Positions 17,086-26,096 of a stretch of DNA of 64,000 nucleotides are shown here, piece after piece. Position 1 is the stretch's first letter, and each line of letters begins with the position of its first letter. The stretch is taken from NCBI RefSeq assembly GCF_000334895.1, contig NZ_BAFM01000006.1, positions 1 through 64,000 on the forward strand. Direction: 5' to 3'. This DNA comes from Halococcus agarilyticus. Lineage in GTDB: Archaea > Halobacteriota > Halobacteria > Halobacteriales > Halococcaceae. Both the position numbers and the translations under genes were made by a program. Below the pieces are notes generated by a model, which saw only the letters and a program-made list of their open reading frames with translations, did not search any database and had not been told where the DNA came from.

Positions 17086-17451
17086 GATCGGAGACGGCCC
17101 CGGCACGTGGTGTCAGTCGGAACCGTCCGAGCAGTTCCGTCACAAAATCCAGTAACGGACGGTCGATCCACCTGAGACGAATCCCGACGCAAATGAGAGA
17201 CCGCAGCCACACACCTCCCCAGCCGATTCCTTCACTCGGGCTTCGCCCTCGCTCAGTCATCCCTCGCGCGAGTCGCGCTTCGCGCTCACGGGTCGTCCCT
17301 CCCCGTTCGCTTAGCGGTGCTCGCTTCGCTCGCACCGCCCACGCGCTCCCGCGCGCCACAGCCCCCAGCAACGGATGGACCGCTGACCGCCCAGCAACGG
17401 GTGGACCGCTGACCGACAGGATATTTACGGTGTGCTCGTCTCGGCTTCAGC
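17086..17451. other. Intergenic region with a dispersed repeat
   Basis: No gene is seen. The middle holds copy A of the dispersed repeat listed separately; its Arg/Ser/Pro-rich open frames in several phases are composition artefacts. A short direct repeat follows: CAGCAACGG-TGGACCGCTGACC occurs twice (17370-17415). The thyX promoter lies at the right end, with ATATTT at 17421-17426, about 27 nt before the ATG. Confidence 0.5.
17207..17360 (+). repeat. Dispersed haloarchaeal repeat, copy A
   Basis: A 27-nt core (17207-17233, beginning CCACACACCTCCCCAGCCG) is identical to copy B at 63539-63565. Shared blocks continue downstream: CGCTCAGTCATCCCTCGC, then CGAGTCGC, and later CGCTCCCGCGCGCCAC. 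The spacer between blocks differs and contains small inverted repeats of GCTTCGC type. The block structure suggests a mobile or recombination-prone non-coding element. Confidence 0.7.
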
Positions 17452-18195
17452 ATGGATGTCCGCCTGCTCGAAGCCACCGACGACCCCGAGCGCGTGATCT
17501 GCACAGGGGCGCGAAACGACTACTCCGAACCGTTCGTCGGGAGTCAGTCCTTCGCCGAGACGATGGCGACGATCGACGGCGAGACGATCGAGGCGAAAAA
17601 GCGCACCCTGATCGGTCGGCTCCTCGATCACGGTCACTTCGGCCCGTTCGAACACCCACAGGCCACGTTCGCGGTCGAGGGCGTGAGCCGATCGTGCATG
17701 GCCCAGCTCACCCGCCATCGCCACGTCTCCTTCGACGTCCAGTCGATGCGCTACGTCGCCTTCGACGAGGTCGATCCCGACGAGGTCCGCGAGGGTGCAA
17801 TGGTCGTGACGCCACCCTCGGCCACCGACCCCGACTGGGTGGGGCGCAACCAGCGCGGCGGCGGGGTCGACGAGGCGACCGTCGAAAAGCGCGAGACAGT
17901 GTTTCGAGAGTCGGTCACGAGCTCGGTCGAGTCCTATCAGGAGCTCCTCGATCTCGGGATGGCTCCCGAGGACGCCCGGTTCGTCCTGCCGATCGGCACG
18001 GAGGTCAACATCGTGATGTCGATGAACGCCCGGATGTTGATGCATGTGAGCGATATGCGAGCGGCGGCGGACAGCCAGTGGGAGATCCGCGACCTCACCG
18101 AGCGGGTCCTCGATCTCGCCGCCGAGTGGTGTCCGATCACCTTTGCCCACTACGAGGAGCACATGAAGGGCCGGAAGAACCGGCTCGCACCGTGA
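17452..18195 (+). CDS. thyX: FAD-dependent thymidylate synthase
   Basis: The 247-residue protein has the ThyX signature RHRHVSFDVQSMRY (RHR-x7-S) near residue 85. It makes dTMP from dUMP using methylene-THF and FADH2/NADPH. The C-terminal half carries MAPEDARFVLPIGTEVNIVMSMNARML, with the Arg and Asn that orient dUMP. The start is set by MDVRLLEATDDPERV and by a TATA-like ATATTT 27 nt upstream. It is a stand-alone gene; the dTMP kinase that would use its product is in this window at 53760. Confidence 0.95.
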   Translation: MDVRLLEATDDPERVICTGARNDYSEPFVGSQSFAETMATIDGETIEAKKRTLIGRLLDHGHFGPFEHPQATFAVEGVSRSCMAQLTRHRHVSFDVQSMRYVAFDEVDPDEVREGAMVVTPPSATDPDWVGRNQRGGGVDEATVEKRETVFRESVTSSVESYQELLDLGMAPEDARFVLPIGTEVNIVMSMNARMLMHVSDMRAAADSQWEIRDLTERVLDLAAEWCPITFAHYEEHMKGRKNRLAP

Positions 18196-18329
18196 CCGGC
18201 GCGGAGGCATTTATGGCTCTTGTGGCCGCTGTCGCCGTCGGTGGGCTCGCGCCCGACGGACGCCGGATTCCGGCGGCCGGCCGTCGGCGGTCGCAGCCTT
18301 TTTATTCTCCCTGTGGTCACGTACCATAG

Positions 18330-19484
18330 ATGAGGTGGCTGTCGGCGCTCGGTCTCGCTGTAGTGGTGTTGGCGGGGGCGATGGTCGTCCCCCTCCCAGC
18401 GGTGGCCAGCGCGCAGACGGTCAACGGGACGGGACCGTCGGGACCCACGGACGGCCAGAACGCGTTCAACGACACCCAGTTCGTGGTCACGGTGTACGAG
18501 AACGGGTCGGCGCGCTGGACCCATCGCTACAAGCAGCCCCTGCAAAACCAAACCGAAGTCGAGCGATTCCGGGCCTACGCCAACCGGTTCACGAGCGAGG
18601 AGACGCCGCTGTACGCCGACTTTCGCGATCGGGCGACGGCGTTGACCGAGGTGGGCACGAACGCGACCGGGCGCTCGATGACGGCACGCGGGTTCTCCCG
18701 CAGCGCGCGAGTCGTTCCCCAGCCGGCGTCGACGGGCGTCGTGGAGACGTCCTTCCTCTGGACCAACTTCTCGGCCACGACGGGCGGCGAGATCGCCATC
18801 GGCGACGTCTTCGAAGGGGGGATTTACCTCTCGTCGGGGGCGTCGGTCGAGATCCGGGCGGGCCCCGATCTGTCGATCGCGTGGGATTCGGTCGAACCAG
18901 CGCCCGACGCCTCGACCAACGGCTCGGCCGACGGGAACGACTCGGCAACGTGGTTCGGCGAGCGGCAGTTCGCCACCGGTCAGCCACGGGTCGTGTTCGT
19001 CGAGCAGTCGGGCGTCGGGATGAACGGCCCGCCGATGCTCGACGGATCGATGGTGTGGCTCGCGGCCGCGCTCGCGGTCGCCGTGATCCTCGGCACGGTG
19101 GTCGTCCAACGGTCCGATCGGTCCCCGTTCGGCGGGTCACAGGCCACGGCCGCCGACGAGCGACCGGCCGAGACCGCCACCGAAGACGCGCCCGAGACGT
19201 CCGACGGGCCATCGTCGGCAGCGGCCACCGAACCCACGGTCCCCGACGAGGAACTCGTGAGCGACGAGGAGGTGGTGCGCTCGCTGCTCGACGAGAACGG
19301 CGGGCGGATGCGCCAGAGCGAGATCGTCGCCGAAACCGACTGGTCGAAGTCGAAAGTCAGCATGCTGCTCTCGGAGATGGCCGAGACGGGCGACCTCAGC
19401 AAACTCCGGGTCGGTCGCGAGAACATCGTGAGCCTCGACGGGCACGAACCCGAGGCTGCGGGATCGCCGTTCGACGAGGAGTGA
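18330..19484 (+). CDS. Membrane-anchored winged-helix protein (DUF7345-like)
   Basis: The 384-residue protein has a signal peptide (about 1-30, ending near ASAQ), an extracellular beta-rich domain (about 45-215), a single membrane helix (about 236-258), an acidic linker, and a cytoplasmic winged helix (about 310-375) with QSEIVAETDWSKSKVSMLLSE. This arrangement, an outer sensor joined to an inner DNA-binding domain, is common in haloarchaea and suggests direct transmembrane control of transcription. Target genes and signal are unknown. A TATA-like CTTTTTATTC (18298-18307) 27 nt upstream supports the ATG. Confidence 0.8.
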   Translation: MRWLSALGLAVVVLAGAMVVPLPAVASAQTVNGTGPSGPTDGQNAFNDTQFVVTVYENGSARWTHRYKQPLQNQTEVERFRAYANRFTSEETPLYADFRDRATALTEVGTNATGRSMTARGFSRSARVVPQPASTGVVETSFLWTNFSATTGGEIAIGDVFEGGIYLSSGASVEIRAGPDLSIAWDSVEPAPDASTNGSADGNDSATWFGERQFATGQPRVVFVEQSGVGMNGPPMLDGSMVWLAAALAVAVILGTVVVQRSDRSPFGGSQATAADERPAETATEDAPETSDGPSSAAATEPTVPDEELVSDEEVVRSLLDENGGRMRQSEIVAETDWSKSKVSMLLSEMAETGDLSKLRVGRENIVSLDGHEPEAAGSPFDEE

Positions 19485-19558
19485 GTCCGAAAGCGGAACT
19501 GTTAAACGCGATTCTGCGCTACCTGAGTTCGCCTGCCGACGAGCGGTTGGCGACCCGC

Positions 19559-19633
19559 GCTCCGGTGGTGTAGTCCGGCCAATCATATTGCCCTCTCACG
19601 GCAATGACCAGGGTTCGAATCCCTGCCGGAGCA
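19559..19633 (+). tRNA. tRNA-Glu (anticodon CTC)
   Basis: The 75-nt cloverleaf has acceptor arms GCTCCGG (19559-19565) and CCGGAGC (19626-19632) with discriminator A. The anticodon stem is TTGCC/GGCAA around loop CTCTCAC; the anticodon CTC is at 19595-19597. The T arm contains GGTTCGAATCC. No CCA is encoded and no intron is seen. Confidence 0.95.
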
Positions 19634-19754
19634 TTCTGCGACGGTTTCACTCGTGAAGCCTCGTGACGAGCGAAGCGAGAGCACGGAACTCGACGGAGGA
19701 ACGATGCGCATCACCCACTCGTGGGATTAAGTTCGTCGACGGCCACATCGGTAC

Positions 19755-20549
19755 ATGGACATCTTCGATACGGAGACCGCGATCATCGGCATGGTCCACC
19801 TCCCGCCGTTGCCTGGCGCGCCCGACTTTGCGGGAGATCGAGGTGCGATCCGCGAGCGAGTGCGGCGGGACGCTGCGGCGCTCGAAGCCGGCGGCGTCGA
19901 CGGCATCATGCTCGAGAACTTCGGCGACGCCCCCTTCTACCCCGACCGGGTGCCCCGTCACACCGTCGCCGATGTCGCGGCGCTCGCCGCGACTCTCGGA
20001 GAATGCGTCTCGATCCCGTTCGGCGTGAACGTCCTCAGAAACGACGTGCGGAGCGCGCTGGGGATCGCGGCCGCCACAGGAGGAACGTTCGTCCGCGTGA
20101 ACGTCCACACCGGGGCACGGGTGACCGACCAGGGACTGATCGAAGGGACGGCACACGAGACGCTGCGACTCCGCGAGCGACTCGACGCCGACGTCGCCGT
20201 TCTTGCGGATCTCGACGTGAAACACTCCGCGCCGCTCGCCGAACGCCCGCTCGAAGAATCGTTGGGAGACCTCGTCGAACGCGGCGGTGCCGACGGCGTC
20301 GTCGTGAGCGGGGCAGGGACGGGCGAGAGCGTCGATACCGATCTCCTCGCTCGGGTGGTCGACTGCCGCGACGATCGAGGGTTCGACGTCCCGGTCCTGA
20401 TCGGGAGCGGCGTCACGCCCGCGACGGCCTCCGACCTCCTTGAACTCGCCGACGGGGCGATCGTCGGCACGGCGCTGAAACAGGGTGAGGAAACGACTTC
20501 TCCCGTCGACGAAGCGGCGGTCGAGCGGCTTGTCCGGGCAGTTCCCTAG
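19755..20549 (+). CDS. BtpA/SgcQ family protein
   Basis: The 264-residue protein is a TIM-barrel of the BtpA family: MVHLPPLPGAP near the N-terminus, GGVDGIMLENFGDAPF, GVNVLRND, FVRVNVHTGARVTDQG, and a C-terminal phosphate site VLIGSGVTPATASDLLE. BtpA was named for photosystem I accumulation in cyanobacteria; archaeal members must do something else, perhaps sugar-phosphate metabolism. It is convergent with a PfkB kinase; the two share the four bases CTAG, giving both stop codons. A TATA-like element about 27 nt upstream supports the start. Confidence 0.85.
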   Translation: MDIFDTETAIIGMVHLPPLPGAPDFAGDRGAIRERVRRDAAALEAGGVDGIMLENFGDAPFYPDRVPRHTVADVAALAATLGECVSIPFGVNVLRNDVRSALGIAAATGGTFVRVNVHTGARVTDQGLIEGTAHETLRLRERLDADVAVLADLDVKHSAPLAERPLEESLGDLVERGGADGVVVSGAGTGESVDTDLLARVVDCRDDRGFDVPVLIGSGVTPATASDLLELADGAIVGTALKQGEETTSPVDEAAVERLVRAVP

Positions 20550-21472
20550 CGCTCGTCGAGAAACGCCCGAACGTCGGTTTCGGTCGGGAGACGACCGCGT
20601 GCGCCCCCGGCGGTGCAGCTGAGCGCAGCCCCGGCAGCCGCAAAGCGTCCCGCTGCCGTCGGCGAGGAGTCGTCGAGCAACCACGCGTGGACCAGCCCCG
20701 CGGTGAAGACGTCGCCTGCGCCCGTCGTGTCCTCGACGGCCACCTCGAAGGCGGGAACGTCGATCGTCGTCCCGTCGTCGAGGAGGAGTGCTCCCTCGTC
20801 GCCACGGGTCACGGCGGCGCGAGGAACGTCCCGGGCTGCGAGGGCATCGAGGGCCGCTTCGGCCCCACCGCCGAAGTACGAGCGTGCGGCGACCTCGCCG
20901 ACCACGAACAGGTCCGCGACGGCGAGCACCCGATCGATGGTCGCGGGTGACGTCCCCCGGTGTTCGAGTTCGGCGAGCGGCCCGGCGAGATCGAAGACGA
21001 GCGTCGTGATCGCCCCGCGCTCGCGGGCCGCCACGAGGTCGGCGACGACCGGATCGGGGGCGTAGGCGCTCGTGAACACCACCTCGCCGCCGGCGTACGC
21101 GAGGTCGGCGTCGTCGAGCCGGAGGTTCGGCACGCTCTGCCCGCCGGCGACCACCATCCGCTCGCCGTCCGGCCCGCGGAGGATCAGCGTGTACGAGGAC
21201 TCCTCGGGGCCGGTGCGGACCCGCGTGCAGTCGATTCCGCGTTCCCGCAGGTCGGCCTCGATCCGGTCGGCGGCATCCCGCCCGAGCCTGGTGACGATTC
21301 CGGTCTCTCGGCCGAGCGCGGCGAGTCCCGACGCGACGTTCGCGGCGACGCCGCCGACGGCGGTGGTGTGCTCGCGGACGAACGCGCCGCCGTCGGGTTC
21401 GGGGAGGTTCGAGAGCGTATAGCAGCGGTCGAGAACCGCACTGCCGACCGTGACGACTGCGGGCGACGACAT
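20546..21472 (-). CDS. PfkB family carbohydrate or nucleoside kinase
   Basis: The 308-residue protein has the PfkB pattern: VTVGSAVLDRCYTLSNLPEPDGG at the start, the Gly-rich TTAVGGVAANVASGLAALG, and the C-terminal catalytic DTTGAGDVFTAGL with Asp as base. The family phosphorylates sugars, fructose-phosphates or nucleosides; the substrate is not fixed by sequence. Its stop overlaps that of btpA, and the two families are often neighbours in haloarchaea, so a shared sugar or nucleoside pathway is plausible (inference). Confidence 0.9.
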   Translation of the reverse strand: MSSPAVVTVGSAVLDRCYTLSNLPEPDGGAFVREHTTAVGGVAANVASGLAALGRETGIVTRLGRDAADRIEADLRERGIDCTRVRTGPEESSYTLILRGPDGERMVVAGGQSVPNLRLDDADLAYAGGEVVFTSAYAPDPVVADLVAARERGAITTLVFDLAGPLAELEHRGTSPATIDRVLAVADLFVVGEVAARSYFGGGAEAALDALAARDVPRAAVTRGDEGALLLDDGTTIDVPAFEVAVEDTTGAGDVFTAGLVHAWLLDDSSPTAAGRFAAAGAALSCTAGGARGRLPTETDVRAFLDER

Positions 21473-21575
21473 CGACTCGATGGAGGACCGTGTGACCCTT
21501 GAACGTGCGGTCCGCGATCGGTGTCAGACGAGCGTCTGACTGAGACTTTTATTGTATCGCCCGGAGTGGCGGATA

Positions 21576-21878
21576 ATGGCTAGCTCCGCCGTCGGGTCGA
21601 CGAACACGAGGGCGTTCGTGGAGGCACTCTCCTACGAACACTCGCCCCTCGACAAGACACGCGCTCGCGACGACGCCGTGCTCGCGGCGTACAAGTACCT
21701 CATCACCTACCGGACCGCCTCGCGGCTGAGCCTCGTGGCGAACGTCTATCCGCAACGCGGCGCGGGGCTCGATCCCGACGACTGGTACGAGGAGCTCGTC
21801 GCGCCGCTGTTGGGTGAGCTTCCGGGTGTCTCGCCGCCCGGGCCAGGCACGGCGACGTGGCGGTACGCGCCCGAGTGA
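21576..21878 (+). CDS. Small conserved haloarchaeal protein
   Basis: The 100-residue product begins MASSAVGSTNTRAFVEALSY and is mainly helical with a Pro/Gly-rich tail. I do not recognise a family and see no signal or metal site. A TATA-like CTTTTATTG (21546-21554) 26 nt upstream supports the ATG and a leaderless transcript. It is divergent from the PfkB gene. Confidence 0.6.
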   Translation: MASSAVGSTNTRAFVEALSYEHSPLDKTRARDDAVLAAYKYLITYRTASRLSLVANVYPQRGAGLDPDDWYEELVAPLLGELPGVSPPGPGTATWRYAPE

Positions 21879-22102
21879 GCAGCGACGACGAGGCGATCGC
21901 TATGACATATAGTGGAAGTGACCAAACGCTTACTCAACCACCACCGCTACCGCCGAGTATGAGCGCCGAGCAGTGCCGGATCACGCGCACCCGCGAAGAC
22001 GAGTGGTGGGGTCGCGAAAGACGAAACCGTCGGCGAGCACGAAGACTTGCAAATATATGAATAGTATGTGTGTGCAGCGTTCGGCTAGCGGCACATTTCT
22101 TT
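21879..22102. other. Intergenic region downstream of pilin operon
   Basis: No gene is accepted. A short plus-strand frame (52 codons from 21902, or 33 codons from 21961, ending 22060) codes for an Arg-rich peptide with no recognisable family; it could be a small protein but support is weak. Confidence 0.35.
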
Positions 22103-24046
22103 TTAGCCTCTACCCGGCGGCCCTGTGGTAGCATCGAAGTAGACCGGACGAATGGTCCCATCTGTGAGGATGAACCAGTAGACGATGTCGGCCTCGGAGT
22201 ACGAACCGACAGCCCCTTCGAGGCGAACACCTCCTTGTGAGTCGAACCGTTCGAGTTGCACACGTGAATCAGTCACCGCTCCTTCTGAGGTGAAGTTGTA
22301 CACCGTGCCATCCAACTGAAGAGGAGTCTCGGATTCCTTTGAGAGGCCCGTCTGATAGATGAAGAAGTTGTGTGTTTTATCGCTGTGAGGTCTTTCTGTT
22401 TCCGTCACTCCCGAGAGAGCCCCCTTTGTCTCAATAGCGAAGGCAGTAATCTCGATCGGGTTGGGGCCGGAATCGGAGTCCGGATCGTTCGGTACCCCTA
22501 TTTTGAACGATGGATGGGTTCTACTCCGTGCAATTGCGGATGTATTAAGCGATGCCCCATCAACTTCACCAGGGTCGATCTTTTCGCCTTCCCGAGGTCC
22601 TTCATCGCTGGGGAACTCTAGATTGTATTCAACGGGGCCGTTTTCCGACCCGTTCGGAAGCGAGATTTCGACTGTTACCGTGCTCCCGCTGTCGGTATCT
22701 TCGGGAACATAGGTAAATGAAGTCTCCCCAGACTCGTTCGTAGAACTGCTGGTGAAGTTCAAGCTCCCAGCACCGTCTTCGCTAGCTTCGACATCAACCT
22801 TAGAGAGTGGGTTGTCCCCTTCATCTTGCACGCTTACAGCCAGTGTTTCTGGTTCATCGACAGACACCGAGGGAGATTCCGGCGATTCTCTGTAGATGTA
22901 CCGTTCCGGGTATTCCAACCCGAACGTGACGGAACTGTTCTCACCAGTCACGTTGGGGAGACTCGCAGTGACCCCGACCGTGCTTCCGATATCGCCGGCG
23001 TTCGGGTTATAGGAAACTGTCGTGTTGCCGTTCCCGTTCGATGTGGTGCTGGCCGTCGATAATCCTCCAGAACCGTTCGTACTCCACTCCACGTCGACAT
23101 CGCCGAGATCGCTGCCGAATATGTCCGTCGTGTGGGCAGTGAGTTCGGTATTGCTCTGGATGGACCCCACATCAGGATGGGTCGGGCTGGCGTTCGTGAT
23201 GCGAGGGTCCAGTCCGAGGTCGTCGTCATCCGGGTCCGGATCGCCGACCGATGCCTTATCGACAGCGAGTTGGGTGCCGTTTTTCAACTCAATCGTGACC
23301 TGATTGACGCCGGAGCCGGAGTTCGAATACATCCACCCGTCGACCTGGCTCTTATCCGTGAGTATCTCGTCCCAGCCCGCCTCGGGGAGCGTCGTCGGGA
23401 GGGTGAGCTCCCCGTCGCCCGACGTAATGTCGATGGTATGATTGTCGACGTTCGCCGGCGTAATTACCGTCGACATCTCGCTCGCCTGAAGATCGCCGGT
23501 CACCAACGGGAGATAGATGCGATCGGAACCCGAGAAGAGGACGCCTGACGAATCGAGGCGGGAGTCGCCCGGTCCCGAGTAATCCCGTATCAACATGCCG
23601 TGCTCGATGGAGTACGCCGTTTCTTCGTTCAGGCGGTTGTAGTTCGGCCGGTAGTTGATGAACGAAGTGTTGAGCGTCTCGGACCCATCCTCGCCCGAGA
23701 TCTCGATGGTGCGTGTTTCGGATGTTTGTATCGTTCCGACCGGCGTTCCTGGATTGATCGCGAGAGCACGGTCGGGATACTGGACGCCGAGCTGGACCGG
23801 CACCCCTTGTGGAACGGTATCTGGACCGGTAGAGCCGACCGCAGCACTCAACTGCTCCATATCGCCCGCGACCTCCTGGCTGTGCTTGAACTCGACCTCA
23901 GCGTTCTGTGCCGGCACCACGTCGGCCTGGTAGAGCGTGAACACCAGCATGATCAGCGCGAAGATCAACACGAACCCCACGACCGGTGAGACGCCGCGCT
24001 CGTCCTCGTGCAGCCGTTCCAACCGCTGTGTGATTTTTTCGAACAT
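22103..24046 (-). CDS. Large type IV pilin-like protein with Ig-like domains
   Basis: The 647-residue protein begins with a prepilin-type signal: charged residues to about 17, then DERGVSPVVGFVLIFALIMLV, the archaeal pilin/DUF1628-like helix that a PibD peptidase would cut before or near VSP. The exterior contains about 200 residues of unknown fold, then two Ig-like repeats (about 290-395 and 395-480) of the Big_1/invasin kind, each with VEWSTNGSG- or VEASEDGAG-like strands, and a C-terminal domain. At least ten N-x-S/T sites suggest N-glycosylation. It ends a three-gene operon after the pilus ATPase and platform protein, 4 bp from the latter, so it is probably a pilus subunit or tip adhesin. 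Its 3' part is A+T-richer than its neighbours. Confidence 0.75.
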   Translation of the reverse strand: MFEKITQRLERLHEDERGVSPVVGFVLIFALIMLVFTLYQADVVPAQNAEVEFKHSQEVAGDMEQLSAAVGSTGPDTVPQGVPVQLGVQYPDRALAINPGTPVGTIQTSETRTIEISGEDGSETLNTSFINYRPNYNRLNEETAYSIEHGMLIRDYSGPGDSRLDSSGVLFSGSDRIYLPLVTGDLQASEMSTVITPANVDNHTIDITSGDGELTLPTTLPEAGWDEILTDKSQVDGWMYSNSGSGVNQVTIELKNGTQLAVDKASVGDPDPDDDDLGLDPRITNASPTHPDVGSIQSNTELTAHTTDIFGSDLGDVDVEWSTNGSGGLSTASTTSNGNGNTTVSYNPNAGDIGSTVGVTASLPNVTGENSSVTFGLEYPERYIYRESPESPSVSVDEPETLAVSVQDEGDNPLSKVDVEASEDGAGSLNFTSSSTNESGETSFTYVPEDTDSGSTVTVEISLPNGSENGPVEYNLEFPSDEGPREGEKIDPGEVDGASLNTSAIARSRTHPSFKIGVPNDPDSDSGPNPIEITAFAIETKGALSGVTETERPHSDKTHNFFIYQTGLSKESETPLQLDGTVYNFTSEGAVTDSRVQLERFDSQGGVRLEGAVGSYSEADIVYWFILTDGTIRPVYFDATTGPPGRG

Positions 24047-24050
24047 TGGC

Positions 24051-26096
24051 TTAGATCACCGCAAACACCAGCAGCGAGACCGTCGGGAGGACCACCGCGA
24101 ACTTCGTCCCGGTCAGCAAGTCGCCGCTCCGGATGTAGCCCGCGATGAACCCCGACATGATCCCCTGGATCGTCACCGCGTGGAAAAAGAGCATGCCCAT
24201 CAGGTCCACGTCGACGTTGCTCCCGAAGCTCGCCGGGCCACCCGCACCTCCGCTCGCCGACCCGCTGCTCGCGCTCGCCTCCTGGCCCGTGCTCGCCATC
24301 GCGCCGAGGAAGTTGACCTCCAGCATCGCCATCACCCCGAGCAGCGTGAAAAAGGTCATCACGATGATCGCGACCTGCATCCGGGCGCGCGACCGGCGCT
24401 CGCGTTCGAGGTCGTCCTGGTTCTCGCTCGCGCGCGCCGCCGTGGTGAGCACCTCCGTGATCTGGCTGGAGGCCTCCTGGGCGTGACTGATCACGTTGAC
24501 CGTCCGGGCGAGCCGCGGGATGTGATACTTGTTGTTGAACTCGACCAGCGCCGTGGTCAGGTTCGTCCCGTAGTTCACCTTCGCGTGCATCGTCCGGAAC
24601 TCGTCGGCGAGCCGACCCGAGGAGGTGTCCGAGACCAATCGAAGGGACTCCAGCAGCGTGAGTCCGGTGCTGTTCGCGCTCGACAGTTTCCGCAGGCTCT
24701 CGGAGAGCTTGCCGGTGATCCGCCGGCGCGACCGGACGTTCCACTCGTAGAACACCGCGAGCGGCAGGAGGTTCAGATACAGCGGCACGTACATCCACAC
24801 GACGGTGGCACTGATCGGTCTCGCGATGAACCCCTCGACCGAGGTCGGCGCGGCACCCGAGGCGAACGCGAACCCGAGCAGCACGATCGTCGCCGGGATC
24901 GTGAGCGCGAGCACCGCGAGCGGGTGATCCCGGAAGAACAGGTGGGGTCGTTCGAGCAGCTTCGCCGTCTGATAGGTCCCCTCACGATCCCGGATCCGAT
25001 CGAACACGGCGTGCGTACCGGCGTAACGCTCGACGACACCGAGATCCGTGATCCGCCCGAGTCCCGATTTCCCGGCCCACTCGCCCTCGACGCCGTCCGG
25101 GCGGAGGTAGCCGTCGCCGACCTCGTCCTGCTGGACCGTCGAGACCAGGATCATGAACCCGATCGCGATCAGCGGGATCAGCGCGTAGACGGTGACGTAC
25201 AGCAGCGTGGTCTGGGAGCCACCGATCATGCTCATCACCACGAGGATGATGATGAGCAGGAGCGGAAACACCGAGAGCGTGATGTACATTTCGCCAAAGA
25301 GCTCGAGCGTTTCGAGCACGAGGGACTGCTCCTGTTTGGTGGTCCGGAGATGCTTGTCCTTCTTGTCCTTCAGGAAGTCGGTCATGTCGCCGCCGGAGTC
25401 GATGATCGAGAGCATGTCCGTGAGGAACTGCCCCAGCTCCTCGCTCGGCGTCCGCGCGGTCTGCTTTCTGATCGCCGTCCGATAGTCGGTGTCGAAGTAC
25501 TCGGTTTCGAGATAGATGCTCTCGAACTCCTTTGCGACCTCGCCGTAGGTGTCGTCGGCCTCGGCCATCGCCTCGAAGATCTCGAGCTGGTTCAGCCCGC
25601 CGATCGAGAGCGCGTACATAAAGGAGACCGAGTCCGCGAGCAGCATGTTGATCTCGCGTTTCCGAGAGCTCGCCCGGAAGTACGGGATCGCGATCAGCGC
25701 GCCGAACCCGAACGCGAAGCCGACGAGTCCGAAGACGAGACCCGAGACCGCGACGAGCAGCGGGATCTTGATCGCCTCGAACACGTCGAGCGCCGTGCCG
25801 TAGAAGATCCGGAGATCGGTCAGCTTCGGCGTCTCGGTGACGAACAGCTCCACGACGGCGTAGCCGGCGAGGGTGGCGACGAACCACAGCAGCGCGCCGG
25901 TGATGACACCGATCGCGAGCGCGCGCGAGAGGTACATCTCGACGGTGTCGCCCATCCGCGCCTCCGCGATCTTCCGCTCCATGTCGTCGACGAAGTCGCC
26001 GTCCTCGTTGAACAGCCGGCGGTAGAGCGGGTAGAACCGATCGCCGAGCGTGCTCGATCCACCCTCGTACCCCGCGTTCGCGGCCTCGTGGCTCAC
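24051..26096 (-). CDS. Archaeal type IV pilus membrane platform protein (TadC/GspF)
   Basis: The 681-residue membrane protein carries two T2SSF domains, each with a cytoplasmic helical bundle followed by membrane helices, as in archaeal PilC/TadC. Helices occur near residues 70-100, 125-160, 285-350, 400-460 and at the C-terminus. Examples of the bundle are SVSFMYALSIGGLNQLEIFEAMAEA and TGLTLLESLRLVSDTSSG. It forms the inner platform on which the pilus is built. Its ATG overlaps the ATPase stop by 4 bp and the pilin follows 4 bp on, so the three are one operon. Confidence 0.9.
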   Translation of the reverse strand: MSHEAANAGYEGGSSTLGDRFYPLYRRLFNEDGDFVDDMERKIAEARMGDTVEMYLSRALAIGVITGALLWFVATLAGYAVVELFVTETPKLTDLRIFYGTALDVFEAIKIPLLVAVSGLVFGLVGFAFGFGALIAIPYFRASSRKREINMLLADSVSFMYALSIGGLNQLEIFEAMAEADDTYGEVAKEFESIYLETEYFDTDYRTAIRKQTARTPSEELGQFLTDMLSIIDSGGDMTDFLKDKKDKHLRTTKQEQSLVLETLELFGEMYITLSVFPLLLIIILVVMSMIGGSQTTLLYVTVYALIPLIAIGFMILVSTVQQDEVGDGYLRPDGVEGEWAGKSGLGRITDLGVVERYAGTHAVFDRIRDREGTYQTAKLLERPHLFFRDHPLAVLALTIPATIVLLGFAFASGAAPTSVEGFIARPISATVVWMYVPLYLNLLPLAVFYEWNVRSRRRITGKLSESLRKLSSANSTGLTLLESLRLVSDTSSGRLADEFRTMHAKVNYGTNLTTALVEFNNKYHIPRLARTVNVISHAQEASSQITEVLTTAARASENQDDLERERRSRARMQVAIIVMTFFTLLGVMAMLEVNFLGAMASTGQEASASSGSASGGAGGPASFGSNVDVDLMGMLFFHAVTIQGIMSGFIAGYIRSGDLLTGTKFAVVLPTVSLLVFAVI

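Noticed and set aside
17100-17450. A structured RNA gene such as RNase P or SRP RNA
   Set aside because: No conserved core of either RNA is seen; the similarity to 63539-63690 points to a dispersed repeat.
21902-22060. 52-codon plus-strand peptide
   Set aside because: Arg-rich, no family, no clear promoter; too weak to list as a gene.
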